A DNA stretch of 6,753 nucleotides. Source: Candidatus Methanogasteraceae archaeon UBA261 (GTDB lineage Archaea > Halobacteriota > Methanosarcinia > Methanosarcinales > Methanogasteraceae). This document shows, one piece after another, positions 6,015 through 6,753 of the stretch; positions within the stretch are counted from its first letter, which is position 1; the number at the start of each line of letters is the position of its first letter. Location of the stretch: the NCBI GenBank assembly GCA_002506015.1, contig DAWR01000165.1, forward strand, positions 1 through 6,753, given 5' to 3'. A program made the translations under genes and the position numbers. Under the pieces are notes generated by a model. It was not told where the DNA came from. It worked only from the letters and a program-made list of their open reading frames with translations, and did no database searches.

Positions 6015-6753
6015 TCACTCCCGCCTGCGGTAGCCCCAGTAGATCACCGCCGCAAGCAGGATCACCATGAAGAGCCCGATCATCGGAGCACCTGAGAATG
6101 AGACATTGGTCATGAACTTCTCTTGTGTCTCAACCTCCATCTCAGTTCCCTCGACGTAGTCAGACGGCTCGGAAAGACTTGCCTTGCCCTCTGGCTGGTT
6201 TGCATCCGTGCCAACCCCGCCCTCGGTTATGGTCTCGTTTGTCCTGGAGCTGGAGCTGTATTCACTCTGATCCTCTTGATCCTCCCATTCGGGCGGATAT
6301 GTGCCTGTGCTGCTGCCCCCTCCCGAATTGCCTGATTGTCCCGCTGCATCCTGCACCATCGTAACAGCATCCATAATCTCCCGATATTTCGCAGCATTCT
6401 CATCCGAGACAATACCGGGCATTGACATTATGCCTGACACGAATTCGTCGAGAAGCGGGTTTCCGCAGGTGTGGTGGCAGCAGGTGACGCCATTCTCGAC
6501 AATGGACTCGACATACTCAGAGACCAGCGTCTCCAGGACATCATCCGATGGGTTCCAGTAGCCCTTGCGAACCATCTCAAGCATTCTGCCGGTCATCGAC
6601 TGGTATGCATACGGATTATTCGCATCAAAGAAGTCACTCATCCCGAGATCGTAGATGTCGGTTACGTAGATATCGTACGCCTGCTGCCACATACTATCTG
6701 TGACCAGATCCGGCATCGTGTAGTCCCACATCCCGAGATGTTCCATGAATTTC
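6015..6753 (-). CDS. CobN-like cobaltochelatase/Mg-chelatase H-type subunit, C-terminal part with membrane anchor (partial)
   Basis: C-terminal end of a CobN/BchH-type large chelatase subunit, which in the family inserts a metal ion (cobalt or magnesium) into a tetrapyrrole ring. The frame is open to the right window edge (two codons precede the Met at 6746), so most of the protein, usually over 1,000 residues, lies outside. Numbering from that Met: the conserved block DYTMPDLVTDSMWQQAY (8-24), FFDANNPYAYQSMTGRMLE (39-57) and RKGYW are typical of archaeal CobN. TCCHHTCGN (88-96; bases 6459-6485) is a Cys/His cluster that could bind metal. A Gly/Ser/Glu-rich linker (about 135-213) follows, then one membrane helix (about 220-237, bases 6036-6089) and the basic end RRRE. 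The enzyme domain would therefore be tethered to the membrane, probably facing outward with the RRRE tail inside. Its metal and substrate are unknown; several archaea have multiple cobN copies. Confidence 0.85.
   Translation of the reverse strand, partial: KFMEHLGMWDYTMPDLVTDSMWQQAYDIYVTDIYDLGMSDFFDANNPYAYQSMTGRMLEMVRKGYWNPSDDVLETLVSEYVESIVENGVTCCHHTCGNPLLDEFVSGIMSMPGIVSDENAAKYREIMDAVTMVQDAAGQSGNSGGGSSTGTYPPEWEDQEDQSEYSSSSRTNETITEGGVGTDANQPEGKASLSEPSDYVEGTEMEVETQEKFMTNVSFSGAPMIGLFMVILLAAVIYWGYRRRE

Noticed and set aside
1..6753. CRISPR array, tRNA/rRNA genes, defence island or other multi-gene new system
   Set aside because: I saw no regularly spaced repeats, no cloverleaf-like segment, and no nuclease, toxin, reverse transcriptase or effector genes; the genes present are ordinary or single unknowns without a shared operon.

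Overview
This window looks like the chromosome of a methanogen-related euryarchaeon (Methanosarcinia, Syntrophoarchaeia or ANME-1 type). The evidence is an archaeal type IV pilin, a GvpD-type P-loop ATPase, a CobN-like chelatase with a C-terminal membrane anchor, and archaeal BRE/TATA-like boxes upstream of several genes. The taxonomic call is inference; there is no rRNA or other phylogenetic marker here.

Layout, left to right. Positions 2-388 hold the C-terminal part of an IS630-family transposase, cut by the window edge. After 88 bases comes argB (477-1361), encoding acetylglutamate kinase of arginine biosynthesis, with the N-terminal helix typical of arginine-inhibited enzymes. A promoter with an inverted repeat over its TATA-like box (about 1406-1427) precedes a small type IV pilin-like protein (1504-1908). 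Positions 1909-2266 hold no convincing gene; part of it resembles a dispersed non-coding repeat. A 390-residue protein of unknown function with a long helical, probably coiled-coil N-terminal part follows (2279-3451). Then come hisG (3519-4391), encoding a long-form ATP phosphoribosyltransferase, and a GvpD/KaiC-like ATPase (4571-6013) with one intact and one degenerate nucleotide-binding domain. On the minus strand, the 3' end of a CobN-like chelatase gene (6015-6753, running off the window) converges on the ATPase gene with one base between the stop codons.

The genes do not form one operon or pathway. argB and hisG are amino-acid biosynthesis genes separated from the rest of their pathways. 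The others are single-gene units, most with their own candidate promoter. I see no CRISPR array, tRNA, rRNA, toxin-antitoxin pair or recognisable defence system, and no clear sign of a new multi-gene system. The most interesting items are the half-dead GvpD-like ATPase in a window without gas vesicle genes, the membrane-anchored CobN tail with a Cys/His cluster, the coiled-coil protein of unknown function, and the possible operator in front of the pilin gene.
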